A program made the translations under genes and the position numbers. A DNA stretch of 64,000 nt from CALKWS01 sp051020515 (GTDB lineage Bacteria; Actinomycetota; Actinomycetes; Actinomycetales; Beutenbergiaceae). Each line of letters opens with the position of its first letter. The first letter of the stretch is position 1. This document shows positions 26,570-36,323 of the stretch, one piece after another. The notes under the pieces are model-generated. The model ran no database searches and was not told where the DNA came from. It worked only from the letters and a program-made list of their open reading frames with translations. The stretch spans positions 744,001-808,000 of the forward strand of contig NZ_CP194857.1 in assembly GCF_051020515.1 (NCBI RefSeq). The letters run 5' to 3'.

Positions 26570-29500
26570 GTGACTGCACAAGCAGAGCGCCTCAGCCCGC
26601 CCAAGGCACCCACCGGACACCTCCAGCAGCTCCCCCCCCACCGGAACTGATCAAGCCCGAAGGTGCCTCGAACACGCTGATGACGGCGTTGCCGATGGTC
26701 GGGTCGATGGGCTCGATCGCGATGATCTCCTTCAGCCAGGGAACCGGCAATCGGATCTACCTGATGGGTGGGATGTTCCTGTTCATGGCGTTGTCCATGG
26801 TGGGAATGAACATCTGGCGGCAGAAGAGCCAGCACGCCCGCGAGGTCACCGACATGCGGCGGGAGTACCTGGCCTACCTGGCCGAGATGCGCGCCACGGT
26901 CCGTTCCGCCGCCCGCCGGCAGCGCCGGTTCCTGCAATGGTTCCTGCCCGAACCCGATGCGCTGGTGATGCTCGCCGAGGACCGCACCCGGGTCTGGGAA
27001 CGGGACAGCGGCGACGCCGATCTGCTCCGGGTGCGCGTGGGCCGCTCCACCCAGCCCCTGGCGATGACGCTGGAGGCACCGCAGAGTTCACCGGTGTCCC
27101 AACTCGACCCGGTCGCCGCCAGCGCCGCGCACAGGTTCCTACTCACCCACGCCGAGCAGCCGGGTCTACCGGACTCGATCGACCTGCGCGATGTCGCGCG
27201 GGTGCAGATCGCCGGGGACGAACAGAGCGCACGCGCCCAGGCCAGGGCGATGCTCATGCATCTGGCCACGTTCGTCGAGCCTGCGCAACTGCAGATCGCG
27301 GTGGTGGCCGCCGCGGCGGTGCAAGCCGACTGGGAGTGGGTCAAGTGGCTGCCGCACGCCCAGTCCGGGGCCGAGCGCGACGGTGTGGGGGCGGCCCGGA
27401 TGGTGGGTGAGTCCCTGGCGGAGGTGGAGTCCCTGCTGCCCGCGGGACTGCCGGATCGCCCCCGGTTCCAGCGCGGTGGTGCCACGGCCGAACCGCACGT
27501 GGTGATCGTGCTCGACGGCGGGCACGTCCCGGCCGGTAACGCCCTCATCACCGAGGAGGGGGTCAGCGGGATCACGGTGCTGGAACTGCCGGAGACCTGG
27601 GAGGAACTGACCGACTGGAACACGTTGCGGTTGCTGCTGCACCCCCGGATCGCCAGCGGCCCCGATCGTGGACGGGTGCCGTTGCAGGTGCTGCACCGGG
27701 GCCACCCGCCGGTGCGGGGCCTGGCCGATGAGATGTCCATCCCGCAGGCCGAGGCCACCGCTCGCCGACTGATGCCGATGCTGGTCTCCGGCGGGGAGGA
27801 GTCCACCTCCAAACAGGCGGTCTCGGCCGAACTGACCGATCTGCTCGGCCAACCCGACGTACGCGACTTCGACCCGAAGGTGGCCTGGAAACCACGCCTG
27901 CCCCGCGACCGGCTCCGGGTGCCGATCGGCCTGACCAGCCACGGGCAGCCGCTGGCCCTGGACATCAAGGAGTCGGCGCAGCAGGGAATGGGCCCGCACG
28001 GCTTGCTGATCGGAGCCACCGGTTCGGGCAAGTCCGAGGTGCTGCGCACCATGGTGCTGGCCCTGGCGATGACGCACTCCTCCGAGGACCTGAACTTCGT
28101 GCTGGTGGACTTCAAGGGTGGGGCCACCTTCGCCGGCATGGCGGACATGCCGCACGTCTCGGCGATCATCACCAACCTCGGCGAGGAGCTGACGCTGGTG
28201 GATCGCATGCAGGACGCCCTCAAGGGTGAGATGGTGCGCCGTCAGGAACTGCTGCGCTCGGCGGGCAACTTCGCGAATGTGGCCGACTACGAGAAGGCTC
28301 GCAAGGGTGGGCGCACCGACCTGGAGCCGCTGCCCGCGCTGCTGATCGTGGCCGACGAGTTCTCCGAGTTGTTGGCCGCCAAACCCGAGTTCACCGAACT
28401 GTTCGTGGCGATCGGCCGGCTGGGGCGGTCGCTGCAGATGCACATGCTGCTGTCCACCCAGAGGCTGGAGGAGGGCCGCCTGCGGGGCCTGGAGTCGCAC
28501 CTGTCCTACCGGATCGGGCTGAAGACGTTCTCCGGGGCGGACTCCCGGGCGGTGATCGGGGTGCCCGACGCGTTCGAACTACCCGGCGGCGGCGGCCACG
28601 GGTTCCTCAAGCCCGACGCCTCCACCCTGATCCAGTTCAGGGCCGCGTACGTGTCCGCGCCGCCGAAGACCCGACGGCGGGGGGCCGGGCGGGCGCGCAC
28701 CGCGGCGGCACCCCAGCAGATCCGGTTGGAGCCCTACACCGCTGCGCCGGTGTTGCTGCCCGAGACCCAGGACGAACCCGAACCGGTCGGAAGCAACGAG
28801 CCGGAGGAGAAGCGCGTCACGTTCGACATCGCGGTGCAACGGATGAAGGGGCAGGGCCCCCCGGCCCACCAGGTGTGGTTGCCGCCGCTGGTGACCCCCT
28901 CCACCTACGACCAGATGATGCCGGATCTGACCACCGACGCCGACCTCGGCCTCATCTCGCCGTCCTGGCGCAACTCCGGTGCGCTGACCTTCCCGCTGGG
29001 CATCGTGGACCGCCCACTGGAACAGCGCCGGGACACCCTGTCCATCTCCCTGTCCGGTGCCGGTGGCCACATGGCGATCGTGGGCGGGCCGCGCAGTGGT
29101 AAGTCCACCGTGGCCCGCAGCGTGCTGACCGGGTTGGCGCTGACGCACAGCCCGCTGGAAGTGCAGTTCTTCGTAATGGACTTCGGGGGCGGGACGTTCA
29201 CCCCGATGGCCGGCATGGCGCACGTGGCCGGAGTGGCCACCCGGTCCGAACCGGACGTGGTGCGCCGGATCCTGGCCGAGATCGTCGGGCTCGTCAACGA
29301 CCGGGAGGTGTACTTCCGGGAGAACGGGATCGACTCGATGGAGACCTACCGGCAACGCCGCCGCCAGGGCCGGGCCGACGACGGCTACGGGGACATCTTC
29401 CTCATCGTGGACGGCTGGCCGACCCTGCGATCGGAGTTCGACGGGCTGGAGATGGAGATCCAGGCGGTCGCGGCCCGGGGGTTGACCTTCGGCATGCACC

Positions 29501-30552
29501 TGGTCGCCGCGACCGGGCGCTGGATGGATTTCCGCACCCAGGTCAAGGACCTGTTCGGCACCCGGGTGGAGCTGCGACTGGGTGATCCGATGGATTCGGA
29601 GTTCGATCGCCGGGTGGCCCAGAACGTGCCGAGGAACCGGCCCGGTCGCGGGTTGGTGGTGAGCAAGCATCACGTGCTGACTCCGCTGCCCCGGATCGAC
29701 GGTTCCGGGGACGCCGAGACCCTCGGGGAAGGCGTGGAACAACTCATCGCCCGGGTGAACCAGGCCTGGACCGGGCCCCGGGCGCCGAAGTTGCGGCTGC
29801 TACCGGAGGTGATCACCGCCGAGGAGGTCCTGGATCTGGCCGGTGAGACCGAGCGTGCCAAGATCCTGCTCGGCATCGACGAGGCCGCCCTGGCACCGGT
29901 CGCTTTCGACCCGCGCAGCGACTCCCACCTGTACCTGTTCGGCGACTCCGGTTCGGGCAAGTCCTCGTTCCTGCGCGGGGTGGCCAAGGAGGTTCAGCGC
30001 CTGCATACCCCGAAGGAGGCGCAGATCTTCGTGGTGGACTTCCGCCGCTCGATGCTCGCGGAGATCCCCGAGGAGTACCTGGCCGGGTACTTCACCACCG
30101 CAGAGCAGGCGACGGAGGAGCTGGCCGCGGTGGCGCAGTACCTGCGGACCCGGCTGCCCGGCCCGGACGTGACCCCCGCACAGTTGCGGGCACGATCCTG
30201 GTGGAGCGGCGCGGAGGTGTACGTGCTGGTGGACGACTACGACCTGGTCGCGACCTCGAGCGGGAACCCGGTGGCCTCCCTGCAACCGCTGCTGGCGCAA
30301 GCCTCCGACGTGGGCCTGCACCTGATCCTGACCCGGCGTACCGGTGGTGCCAGCAGGGCGATGTTCGAGCCGATCATCCAGTCCCTGAAGGACCTGGCCG
30401 CCCCCGGGGTGGTGCTCTCGGGCAGCAAGGACGAGGGGGCCCTGATCGGTACCGCCAAGCCCCAGCCCGGCCCGCCCGGTCGTGGCCAGTTGGTCACCCG
30501 GGCAAAGGGCGTCCAGGTGGTCCAACTCTCCCACAACCCTTCCCAGCACTGA
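26570..30552 (+). CDS. eccC: Type VII secretion ATPase EccC (apparent frameshift)
   Basis: EccC is the FtsK/SpoIIIE-type motor of ESX secretion. The rebuilt length is about 1327 residues. Two transmembrane helices lie near 45-95 (NTLMTALPMVGSMGSIAMIS; YLMGGMFLFMALSMVGM). A DUF domain and three ATPase domains follow, with Walker A motifs GATGSGKSE, GGPRSGKST and GDSGSGKSS near residues 481, 838 and 1124. All three are intact. Walker B-like segments include LIVADEFSELL and VDGWPTL. The GTG at 26570 lies 8 nt after GGAGG. A C8 run at 26632-26639 breaks the frame. Nine Cs would give HLQQLPPPPELIKPEG, the conserved PPPEL entry motif. Confidence 0.93.
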
Positions 30553-30582
30553 GCCGGGAAGTCCCAGCACTGAGCCGGGAAC
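30541..30582 (+). repeat. 21-bp tandem duplication at the eccC stop codon
   Basis: Two adjacent copies of TCCCAGCACTGAGCCGGGAA plus one base differ only at the last position. The first copy encodes the last residues and the stop of eccC. Each copy has imperfect dyad symmetry (TCCCAGC with GCCGGGA). It may be a small terminator duplication or a mark of the nearby element. Confidence 0.75.
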
Positions 30583-30639
30583 GGCACTGCGGCGACGGGT
30601 CAGCCCGGGTAGCCGGCTCAGACCATATGAGGGTGGTGG

Positions 30640-30735
30640 GGTTCTGAGTCTTGACGGGTCCAGGGCCTCACGGTGCAGATTCGTGGATCATCCCCCAGAG
30701 TGGCTGGGGGTGCCGACATGCAGCGGAGGCCCTGG
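30640..30735 (+). ncRNA. Candidate IS110 bridge RNA region
   Basis: Upstream of the transposase, CCAGGGCCTC (30660-30669) pairs perfectly with GAGGCCCTGG (30726-30735), enclosing a second hairpin, CCCCCAG/CTGGGGG (30692-30710, loop AGTGG). IS110-group elements encode a structured bridge RNA in this place, which guides target and donor choice. The structure is seen directly. The function is inferred. The transposase start codon begins at the last base of the outer stem, so the two could interact. Confidence 0.4.
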
Positions 30736-31841
30736 TGTTCAGTGAGGTTACGGCGATTGGGTTGGATGTGCACGCGCGTAGCGTGCGAGCGGCGGCGTTG
30801 GACACCTCGACCGGTGAGTTGATCGAGGTGGGGCTACCTGCGGATGGCGGGCAGGTCACCGAGTGGGTGGCAGGTATCGCGGCTGGTCATGGGCTGGTGC
30901 ACGCAGCGTACGAGGCGGGCCCGACGGGTTTCGGGCTCGCCCGGAAGCTGATCGCGGCGGGGGTGCCGGTCACGGTCGCGGCGCCATCGAAGATCCTGCG
31001 TCCCGCCGGGGAACGGGTCAAGACCGACAAGCGCGACGCGCTGCTTCTGGCGCGGTTGCTGCGGATGGAGGAGCTGGTGGCGGTGCGCGTCCCGACGGTG
31101 GCCGAGGAGGCCGCCCGGGACCTGGTGCGTGCCCGTGATGACGCCCGGGTGGAGTTGATGGCTGCCAGGCACCGGCAGGGCAAGCTGCTGCTGCGCCGCG
31201 GGATCGTCTACGACCAGGGCAAGGCGGCCTGGACCGGGGTTCACGACGCGTGGCTGCGGCGGGTCCGCCGGGAGGGGCTCGAGGATGCCGGGGCCGGGAC
31301 TCTGGCGGCGTTCGACGCCGCCTACGACGCGGTCACCACGATCGGTGCCCGCCGGGACCGCCTCGACCGCGAGATCCTCACCGCGGCCGCGGACAGCGAG
31401 TTCACCGCGACCACTCGCCGGCTGGGCTGCCTGCGCGGGATCTCCACCCTGACCGGGTTCGCCCTCGCGGTGGAGATCGGCGACTGGCACCGGTTCACCG
31501 GCCGCACCATCGCCTCCTACCTCGGCCTGGTGCCCAGTGAGCACTCCTCGGGCGGCACCCGACACCTGGGCGCGATCACCAAGACCGGCAAAACCCACGC
31601 CCGCCGGCTGCTGATCGAGGCCGCCTGGCACCACAAGAGCGACTACCGGCCCGGGAAGACCATGCGGGACCGGTGGGCCCTGGCGCCCGCCACCGTGGCC
31701 GCGCGCGGCGACGCCGGCAACCGGCGACTGCACCACCGCTGGCAGGTCCTGACCAGCCACAAGAAGAAGCACACCATCGCCAACACCGCGATCGCCCGCG
31801 AACTCGCCGGCTGGTGCTGGTCCCTGGCCACCATGGACTAG
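30735..31841 (+). CDS. IS110-family transposase (DEDD/serine recombinase)
   Basis: The protein has 368 residues from the GTG at 30735. The N-terminal RuvC-like DEDD domain shows Asp in IGLDVHARSV, Glu in YEAGPTGFGL and the Asp pair in RVKTDKRDALLLARLL. A coiled-coil region and the C-terminal transposase_20 domain follow (CLRGISTLTGFALAVEIGDW; YLGLVPSEHSSGGTRHLG). The SSGG serine is in the place of the catalytic serine. All key residues are present, so the enzyme looks functional. Confidence 0.9.
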   Translation: MFSEVTAIGLDVHARSVRAAALDTSTGELIEVGLPADGGQVTEWVAGIAAGHGLVHAAYEAGPTGFGLARKLIAAGVPVTVAAPSKILRPAGERVKTDKRDALLLARLLRMEELVAVRVPTVAEEAARDLVRARDDARVELMAARHRQGKLLLRRGIVYDQGKAAWTGVHDAWLRRVRREGLEDAGAGTLAAFDAAYDAVTTIGARRDRLDREILTAAADSEFTATTRRLGCLRGISTLTGFALAVEIGDWHRFTGRTIASYLGLVPSEHSSGGTRHLGAITKTGKTHARRLLIEAAWHHKSDYRPGKTMRDRWALAPATVAARGDAGNRRLHHRWQVLTSHKKKHTIANTAIARELAGWCWSLATMD

Positions 31842-32137
31842 CCACCCGAAAGCTCGTTCGCCGGCCACCGGGCCGGGGAGCATGCAGCGTGAGGAGCGCA
31901 CCAGCGATTCGCCTGTGAGCAGCCGGCACCCGCCGGCCACGCTCGACCTCAGACACGCTCGGACGCTCTCGCCGGAACACGGTCATGCGGTAACCAACCC
32001 GCGCATATCAGACTGACCACGCGTCACCAGACACGCCGCACCCCGACCCGCCCCCAGCGAACGACGAAGCGCCGCCAGACACGGCCAGTCCGGCGGCGCT
32101 TCACCCTGCCCACTTGACAAACAAGCCCCCCCACATA
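31842..32137. other. Non-coding spacer between IS110 transposase and polyprenyl synthase
   Basis: These 296 bp contain no credible reading frame. The first part probably holds the right end of the IS110 element. The sequence CATATCAG occurs twice (around 32005 and 32133), which could mark an element boundary but may be chance. A strong hairpin lies at 32066-32102. Confidence 0.5.
32066..32102. terminator. Bidirectional hairpin terminator
   Basis: A perfect 11-bp stem (GAAGCGCCGCC with GGCGGCGCTTC) with a 15-nt loop lies 36 bp beyond the stop of the minus-strand polyprenyl synthase gene. It is also downstream of the plus-strand transposase. It probably ends the long nuo operon transcript. No T-run follows. 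Confidence 0.6.
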
Positions 32138-33136
32138 TCAGGCGAGGCGGTCCACCAGCAGGGTGGCGAAGGTCTCCAGGGCCCGCCGGGCGGTGGAGTC
32201 CGCGACCGGCTCCAGGTCGGCGACCGCGTCGGCAGCCCACCGCCGGGCCAGGACGCGCACCTCCTCGGTCACCTCGTGGGTACGCAGCCGCTGTACCACC
32301 TCATCGAGGGCGTCGTCGTCGGAGAGGTCACCCTGCAGTGCGGTCAGGATCGCCCGGCCCTCGGCGTCCAGGCCTTCCCCTCTGGCCTGGAGTAGCAGGA
32401 CCGGCATCGTGGCCACACCCTCGCGCAGGTCCGTGCCCGGAATCTTCCCGGTGGTGGCGGCGTCCGCGGACAGGTCGATCACGTCGTCGGCGAGCTGGAA
32501 CGCCACCCCGACCTTCTCCCCGTATGCCACGGCGGCGGCCTGCACCTGCTCGTCGGCGCCGGAGAAGTAGGTGCCGTACCGGGCCGCAGCCGCGATCAAC
32601 GATCCGGTCTTGTCCGCCAGCACGCCCAGGTAGTGCTCGATCGGGTCCTGGCCCTCCCGCGGGCCGAGGGTCTCGTGCATCTGGCCCAGTACCAGCCGTT
32701 CAAAGGCGTCGGCCTGGATCCGCACCGCAACCGGGCCGAGTTCGGAGACCAGCCGGGACGCGCGGGCGAACAGCAGGTCCCCGGTCAGGATCGCCATCGT
32801 GTTGCCCCACACCTCGTGGGCGCTCGGGGCACCGCGGCGCAGCGGTGCGGAGTCCATCACGTCATCGTGGTAGAGCGTGGCCAGGTGCGTGAGTTCGGTG
32901 GCCAGCGCGGCCTGCCGGACGCGGTCGTCGACGCCCTTTCCCAGTAGCGAGGTCAACAGCACCAGCGCGGGGCGCATCCGCTTCCCGCCGGCGGCGATCA
33001 GGTGCTCCGAGGCCTGCTCGATCAGTGGCTCGTTGTACTGAGCCATCTCGATCAGCCGCTCCTCGATGGCGGCCAGCTCGGCCCCGATCGTGGCGTCCAC
33101 GTCGGGATCGCCGAGCGGGAGGGGTGTGGTGGTCAC
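32138..33136 (-). CDS. Polyprenyl diphosphate synthase (menaquinone side chain)
   Basis: This trans-isoprenyl diphosphate synthase has 332 residues from the GTG at 33136. The first Asp-rich motif is in LYHDDVMDSAPLRRG and the second in FQLADDVIDLSAD. GGKRMRPALVLL is the IPP-binding motif. The start overlaps the nuoN stop (GTGA), so it is translationally coupled to the complex I operon. The context, with a tail-saturating reductase at the other end of the operon and men genes beyond, points to the menaquinone tail. Chain length cannot be read from the sequence by eye. Confidence 0.9.
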   Translation of the reverse strand: MTTTPLPLGDPDVDATIGAELAAIEERLIEMAQYNEPLIEQASEHLIAAGGKRMRPALVLLTSLLGKGVDDRVRQAALATELTHLATLYHDDVMDSAPLRRGAPSAHEVWGNTMAILTGDLLFARASRLVSELGPVAVRIQADAFERLVLGQMHETLGPREGQDPIEHYLGVLADKTGSLIAAAARYGTYFSGADEQVQAAAVAYGEKVGVAFQLADDVIDLSADAATTGKIPGTDLREGVATMPVLLLQARGEGLDAEGRAILTALQGDLSDDDALDEVVQRLRTHEVTEEVRVLARRWAADAVADLEPVADSTARRALETFATLLVDRLA

Positions 33137-34704
33137 AGTAGGAACATAGCGGCGTCGCCCAGCACGTCCAGCACCGGTCCGGGCAGCACACCCAACAGGA
33201 CCGTCCCCACCGCGGCGATCCCGACGGCCACCACCGTCATTCCCTCGCTGGGCACGACCACGGTGCTACGCCCGGTCTCCGGGCCCGGGTCGGTGAAGAA
33301 CATCGCCACGATCAACCGGACGTAGAAGAACGCCGCGGCCGCGCTGGCCAGCACCGCGATCACCACCAGCGGCCACGCCCCACCGGCGACGGCGGCGTAG
33401 AACACGGTGAACTTGCCGATGAACCCACCCGTCAGCGGGATGCCGGCGTAGGACAGCAGGAACAGGCCCATGCTCGCGGCCAACCACGGATTGGTGCGCC
33501 CCAGCCCGGCCCACTGGTTCATCGAGAGGGCCTCACCGGTCACGTTGCCGTCCGCATCACGCTCGCGCACCAGGGTCACCAGGGCGAAGGCGCCGACGGT
33601 GGCCAGGCCGTAGGCCAGCAGGTAGAACAACACCGCCGGTACGGCGTAGGCGTCCAGCGCGATGACGCCCAGCAGCAGGAACCCGGCGTGCGCCACGGAG
33701 GAGTAGGCGAGCATCCGCTTGACGTCGCTCTGCACCAACGCCAGCACGGTGCCCAGCACCATGGTGGCGATCGCGACCGCCCAGAGCATCGGTCCCAGGT
33801 CCCAGGCCAGCCCCGGCGCCACGACGTAGACCAGGCGCATCATGATCATGAGCGCGGCGATCTTCGTGCAGGCGGCCATGAATCCGGTAACCGGGGTGGG
33901 CGCGCCCTGGTACACGTCCGGCACCCAGTTGTGGAAGGGCACCGCGCCGATCTTGAACAGCAGCCCCACCAGCACCAGGGTGATCCCGGCCAGGAGGAAT
34001 CCGTCCATACCCGCCATCGCCGGAACCGCTGCAGCGATCTCGTCCAGGCGCAACGACCCGGAGTAGCCGTACAGCAGGGCGATACCCATCAGCACGAAGG
34101 CTGTGGCGAAGGCACCGAGCAGGAAGTACTTCAGGGCCGCTTCCTGGGACAGCAGCCGACGCCGACGGGCCAGCCCGGCGAGCAGGTACAGCGGCAGTGA
34201 CAGCACTTCCAGGGCGATGAACAGCGTCAGCAGCGTGCCCGAGGACGGGAAGACCAGCATCCCGGTCACCGCCAGCAACGTCAGCGGGAACACCTCGGTC
34301 TGCACCAGACCCTTGGTCCGGGTGAGTGCTTCGTACCGGCTGCCGGGGGCCGCGGATGCGGAGGCGGTGAAGGCGTCCTCACCACCGGCGCGGTCGGCCA
34401 TCACCAGCACACCGACCAGTGCGCACACCAGCAGCACCGCCTGGGTGGCCAGGGCCGGGCCGTCCTCGATGACCGCGCCACCGATGAGCTCACTGGGGCC
34501 GGTGGCCTGGACGACACTCCAGCGCCAGCCCACCGCCACCAGCGCCGCACCGAGCGAACCGATCGCCAGCACCACCTGCACGACCCGGCGGACCTTGCGG
34601 GGCAGGAACCCCTCCAGCAGCACGCCGAGCACGGCGGCGCCGAACACGATCAGGACCGGGGTGATCCCGCCCCACTGCACGACCGGCGGTTCGAAGGGGT
34701 TCAT
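33133..34704 (-). CDS. nuoN: NADH-quinone oxidoreductase subunit N
   Basis: This antiporter-like membrane subunit of complex I takes part in proton pumping. It has 523 residues and about 14 transmembrane helices. Recognisable parts are the LTLFIALEVLSLPLYLLAGL segment, the VPFHNWVPDVYQGAPTPVTGFMA motif with the pumping lysine region upstream, and SYAGIPLTGGFIGKFTVFYAA. The start overlaps the nuoM stop by one base (TGATG), and the stop overlaps the polyprenyl synthase start. It is full length with no defect. Confidence 0.96.
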   Translation of the reverse strand: MNPFEPPVVQWGGITPVLIVFGAAVLGVLLEGFLPRKVRRVVQVVLAIGSLGAALVAVGWRWSVVQATGPSELIGGAVIEDGPALATQAVLLVCALVGVLVMADRAGGEDAFTASASAAPGSRYEALTRTKGLVQTEVFPLTLLAVTGMLVFPSSGTLLTLFIALEVLSLPLYLLAGLARRRRLLSQEAALKYFLLGAFATAFVLMGIALLYGYSGSLRLDEIAAAVPAMAGMDGFLLAGITLVLVGLLFKIGAVPFHNWVPDVYQGAPTPVTGFMAACTKIAALMIMMRLVYVVAPGLAWDLGPMLWAVAIATMVLGTVLALVQSDVKRMLAYSSVAHAGFLLLGVIALDAYAVPAVLFYLLAYGLATVGAFALVTLVRERDADGNVTGEALSMNQWAGLGRTNPWLAASMGLFLLSYAGIPLTGGFIGKFTVFYAAVAGGAWPLVVIAVLASAAAAFFYVRLIVAMFFTDPGPETGRSTVVVPSEGMTVVAVGIAAVGTVLLGVLPGPVLDVLGDAAMFLL

Positions 34705-36308
34705 CAGGCGCTCCCGAGGATCGAGGCGAACGAATCAGCGACGCCGGACAACAGGTCCAGCACCGGGGCGGGATACACGCCCAGGAACACGATGGCCAGG
34801 CCCAGGGGCACCAGCAGCCACTTCTCCCGAGCCACCAGGTCGCTCAGGCCGGCCCGCGCCGGCAGCCCGAGGGTCCGGCCCGCGGGCGGTCCGGGAATCG
34901 GGCCGGTGAACACGCGCTGGTAGGCCATCAGGATGTACAGCGCAGCCAGGACCACACCGATCACCGCTGCGGCACCCCAGGCCGGGTGTGCCTCGTAGCT
35001 GCCGATCAGCACCAGGTACTCGGGGATGAACCCGCTCAGTCCCGGCAGGGCCAAGGTGCTCAGCCCGGCGAACAGGAAGGTACCGGCCAGGACCGGGGTG
35101 ACGCGCTGCATCCCGGAGTAGGTCCGCATGTCCGCGCTGTAGCCGCGCTGGATGAGGAACCCGGCGATGAGGAACATCGCGGCTGTGGACAGCCCGTGCG
35201 CGAGCATGTAGAGCATCGAACCGACCATGGCGGTCTGGGTGCCGGCGAAGATGCCCAGCACGATGAACCCGAAGTGGGACACCGAGGTGAAGGCGATCAT
35301 CCGCATCAGGTCGTTCTGCCCCAGGGCCAGCAACGCGCCGTAAATGATCGAGATCACCGCCAGCACCATGATCACCGGCGCCGCCTGGGCGGCTGCACCG
35401 GGGAAAATCGGCAGCAGGATCGCGATCATCCCGAAGGTCCCGACCTTGTCGAGTACACCGACCAGCAGGGTGGAGGTGCCCGGTGTCGCCTGCGCGGCCG
35501 AGTCAGGCAGCCACGTGTGCACCGGCACCATCGGCGCCTTGACGGCGAAGGCCACGAAGAAGGACAGGAAGACCCACATGCCCATCGTCGGGTTGTCCGC
35601 GAAGACGTCGGAGAGGTTGTCCATCCGCATCCCCTCGGCGTCACCCCAGGTCTGGGCGAAGACCACGACCAACCCGGCGAGCATGATCAGCCCACCGGCC
35701 AGGGAGTAGATGAGGAACTTCACCGCCGCCGCACGGCGGTCGGGGCCACCGAAGACGCCGATCAGGAAGTACACCGGGATCAGCATCGCCTCGAAGGCGA
35801 GATAGAACAGGAACAGGTCACGCGCGGCGAACACCAGCACCATCAGCGCGAGCAGGATCAGGATCAGGCCGACGAACGTGGCCTGCCGGCTCTCCAGCGC
35901 CTCGGTGTCGACCGCATCCCCGGTCGCCTCGACGGAGTCGCCGCCGGAAGTGGTCACGGCCACCCGTTCGGGTGCGCGTACCTCGTTCCAGGCGGCCACC
36001 AGCACGATGGGCACCAGCAGGGCCGCCAGCAGCACCAGGGACAGGCCCATCCCGTTCACGCCGACGTCGTAACTGATCCCCAGCGCCGGGATCCACGAGG
36101 CGGTGGTGCTCATCTGCACCTGGTCGGCCGAGCCGACATCGAAGCCGGTGGCCATCACCACCCCACCCCCGAGCACCGCCAGGCTGACCACCAGGCCGAT
36201 CGGGCGGGCGATCCGGCGCAGCGGCTTGAGCAGCCACACCGCCACACCTGCCACCGCCGGCACGGCGATCATCGCCGTCAGCCAGGGGAAGTCTTCAAGT
36301 CCGAACAT
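34704..36308 (-). CDS. nuoM: NADH-quinone oxidoreductase subunit M
   Basis: This is the second antiporter-like proton-pumping subunit, with 534 residues and about 14 transmembrane helices. The conserved LFYLAFEAMLIPVYFLIGVFGG carries the key glutamate. FAVKAPMVPVHTWLPDSAAQATPGTSTLL carries the pumping lysine, and SHFGFIVLGIFAGTQ follows. The ATG at 36308 lies 15 bp after the nuoL stop. An extra polar loop of about 40 residues (near 110-150, TSGGDSVEATGDAVDTEALES) is inserted between early helices, which is common in actinobacteria. Confidence 0.96.
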   Translation of the reverse strand: MFGLEDFPWLTAMIAVPAVAGVAVWLLKPLRRIARPIGLVVSLAVLGGGVVMATGFDVGSADQVQMSTTASWIPALGISYDVGVNGMGLSLVLLAALLVPIVLVAAWNEVRAPERVAVTTSGGDSVEATGDAVDTEALESRQATFVGLILILLALMVLVFAARDLFLFYLAFEAMLIPVYFLIGVFGGPDRRAAAVKFLIYSLAGGLIMLAGLVVVFAQTWGDAEGMRMDNLSDVFADNPTMGMWVFLSFFVAFAVKAPMVPVHTWLPDSAAQATPGTSTLLVGVLDKVGTFGMIAILLPIFPGAAAQAAPVIMVLAVISIIYGALLALGQNDLMRMIAFTSVSHFGFIVLGIFAGTQTAMVGSMLYMLAHGLSTAAMFLIAGFLIQRGYSADMRTYSGMQRVTPVLAGTFLFAGLSTLALPGLSGFIPEYLVLIGSYEAHPAWGAAAVIGVVLAALYILMAYQRVFTGPIPGPPAGRTLGLPARAGLSDLVAREKWLLVPLGLAIVFLGVYPAPVLDLLSGVADSFASILGSA

Positions 36309-36323
36309 GTATCTTCCTCCGGC

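Larger units (their letters stand above)
30583..32064 (+). mobile_element. IS110-family insertion sequence (ends not resolved)
   Basis: One complete transposase gene with flanking non-coding DNA lies between eccC and the polyprenyl synthase gene. IS110 elements usually lack terminal inverted repeats and target duplications, and I find none here, so both ends are approximate. The left non-coding part is structured, as expected for the bridge RNA region of the IS110 group. Nothing suggests that either neighbouring gene is interrupted. Confidence 0.55.

Noticed and set aside
30583..30734. Terminal inverted repeats or target duplication of the insertion sequence
   Set aside because: None could be found by eye. 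IS110 elements usually have neither, so the ends are left open.
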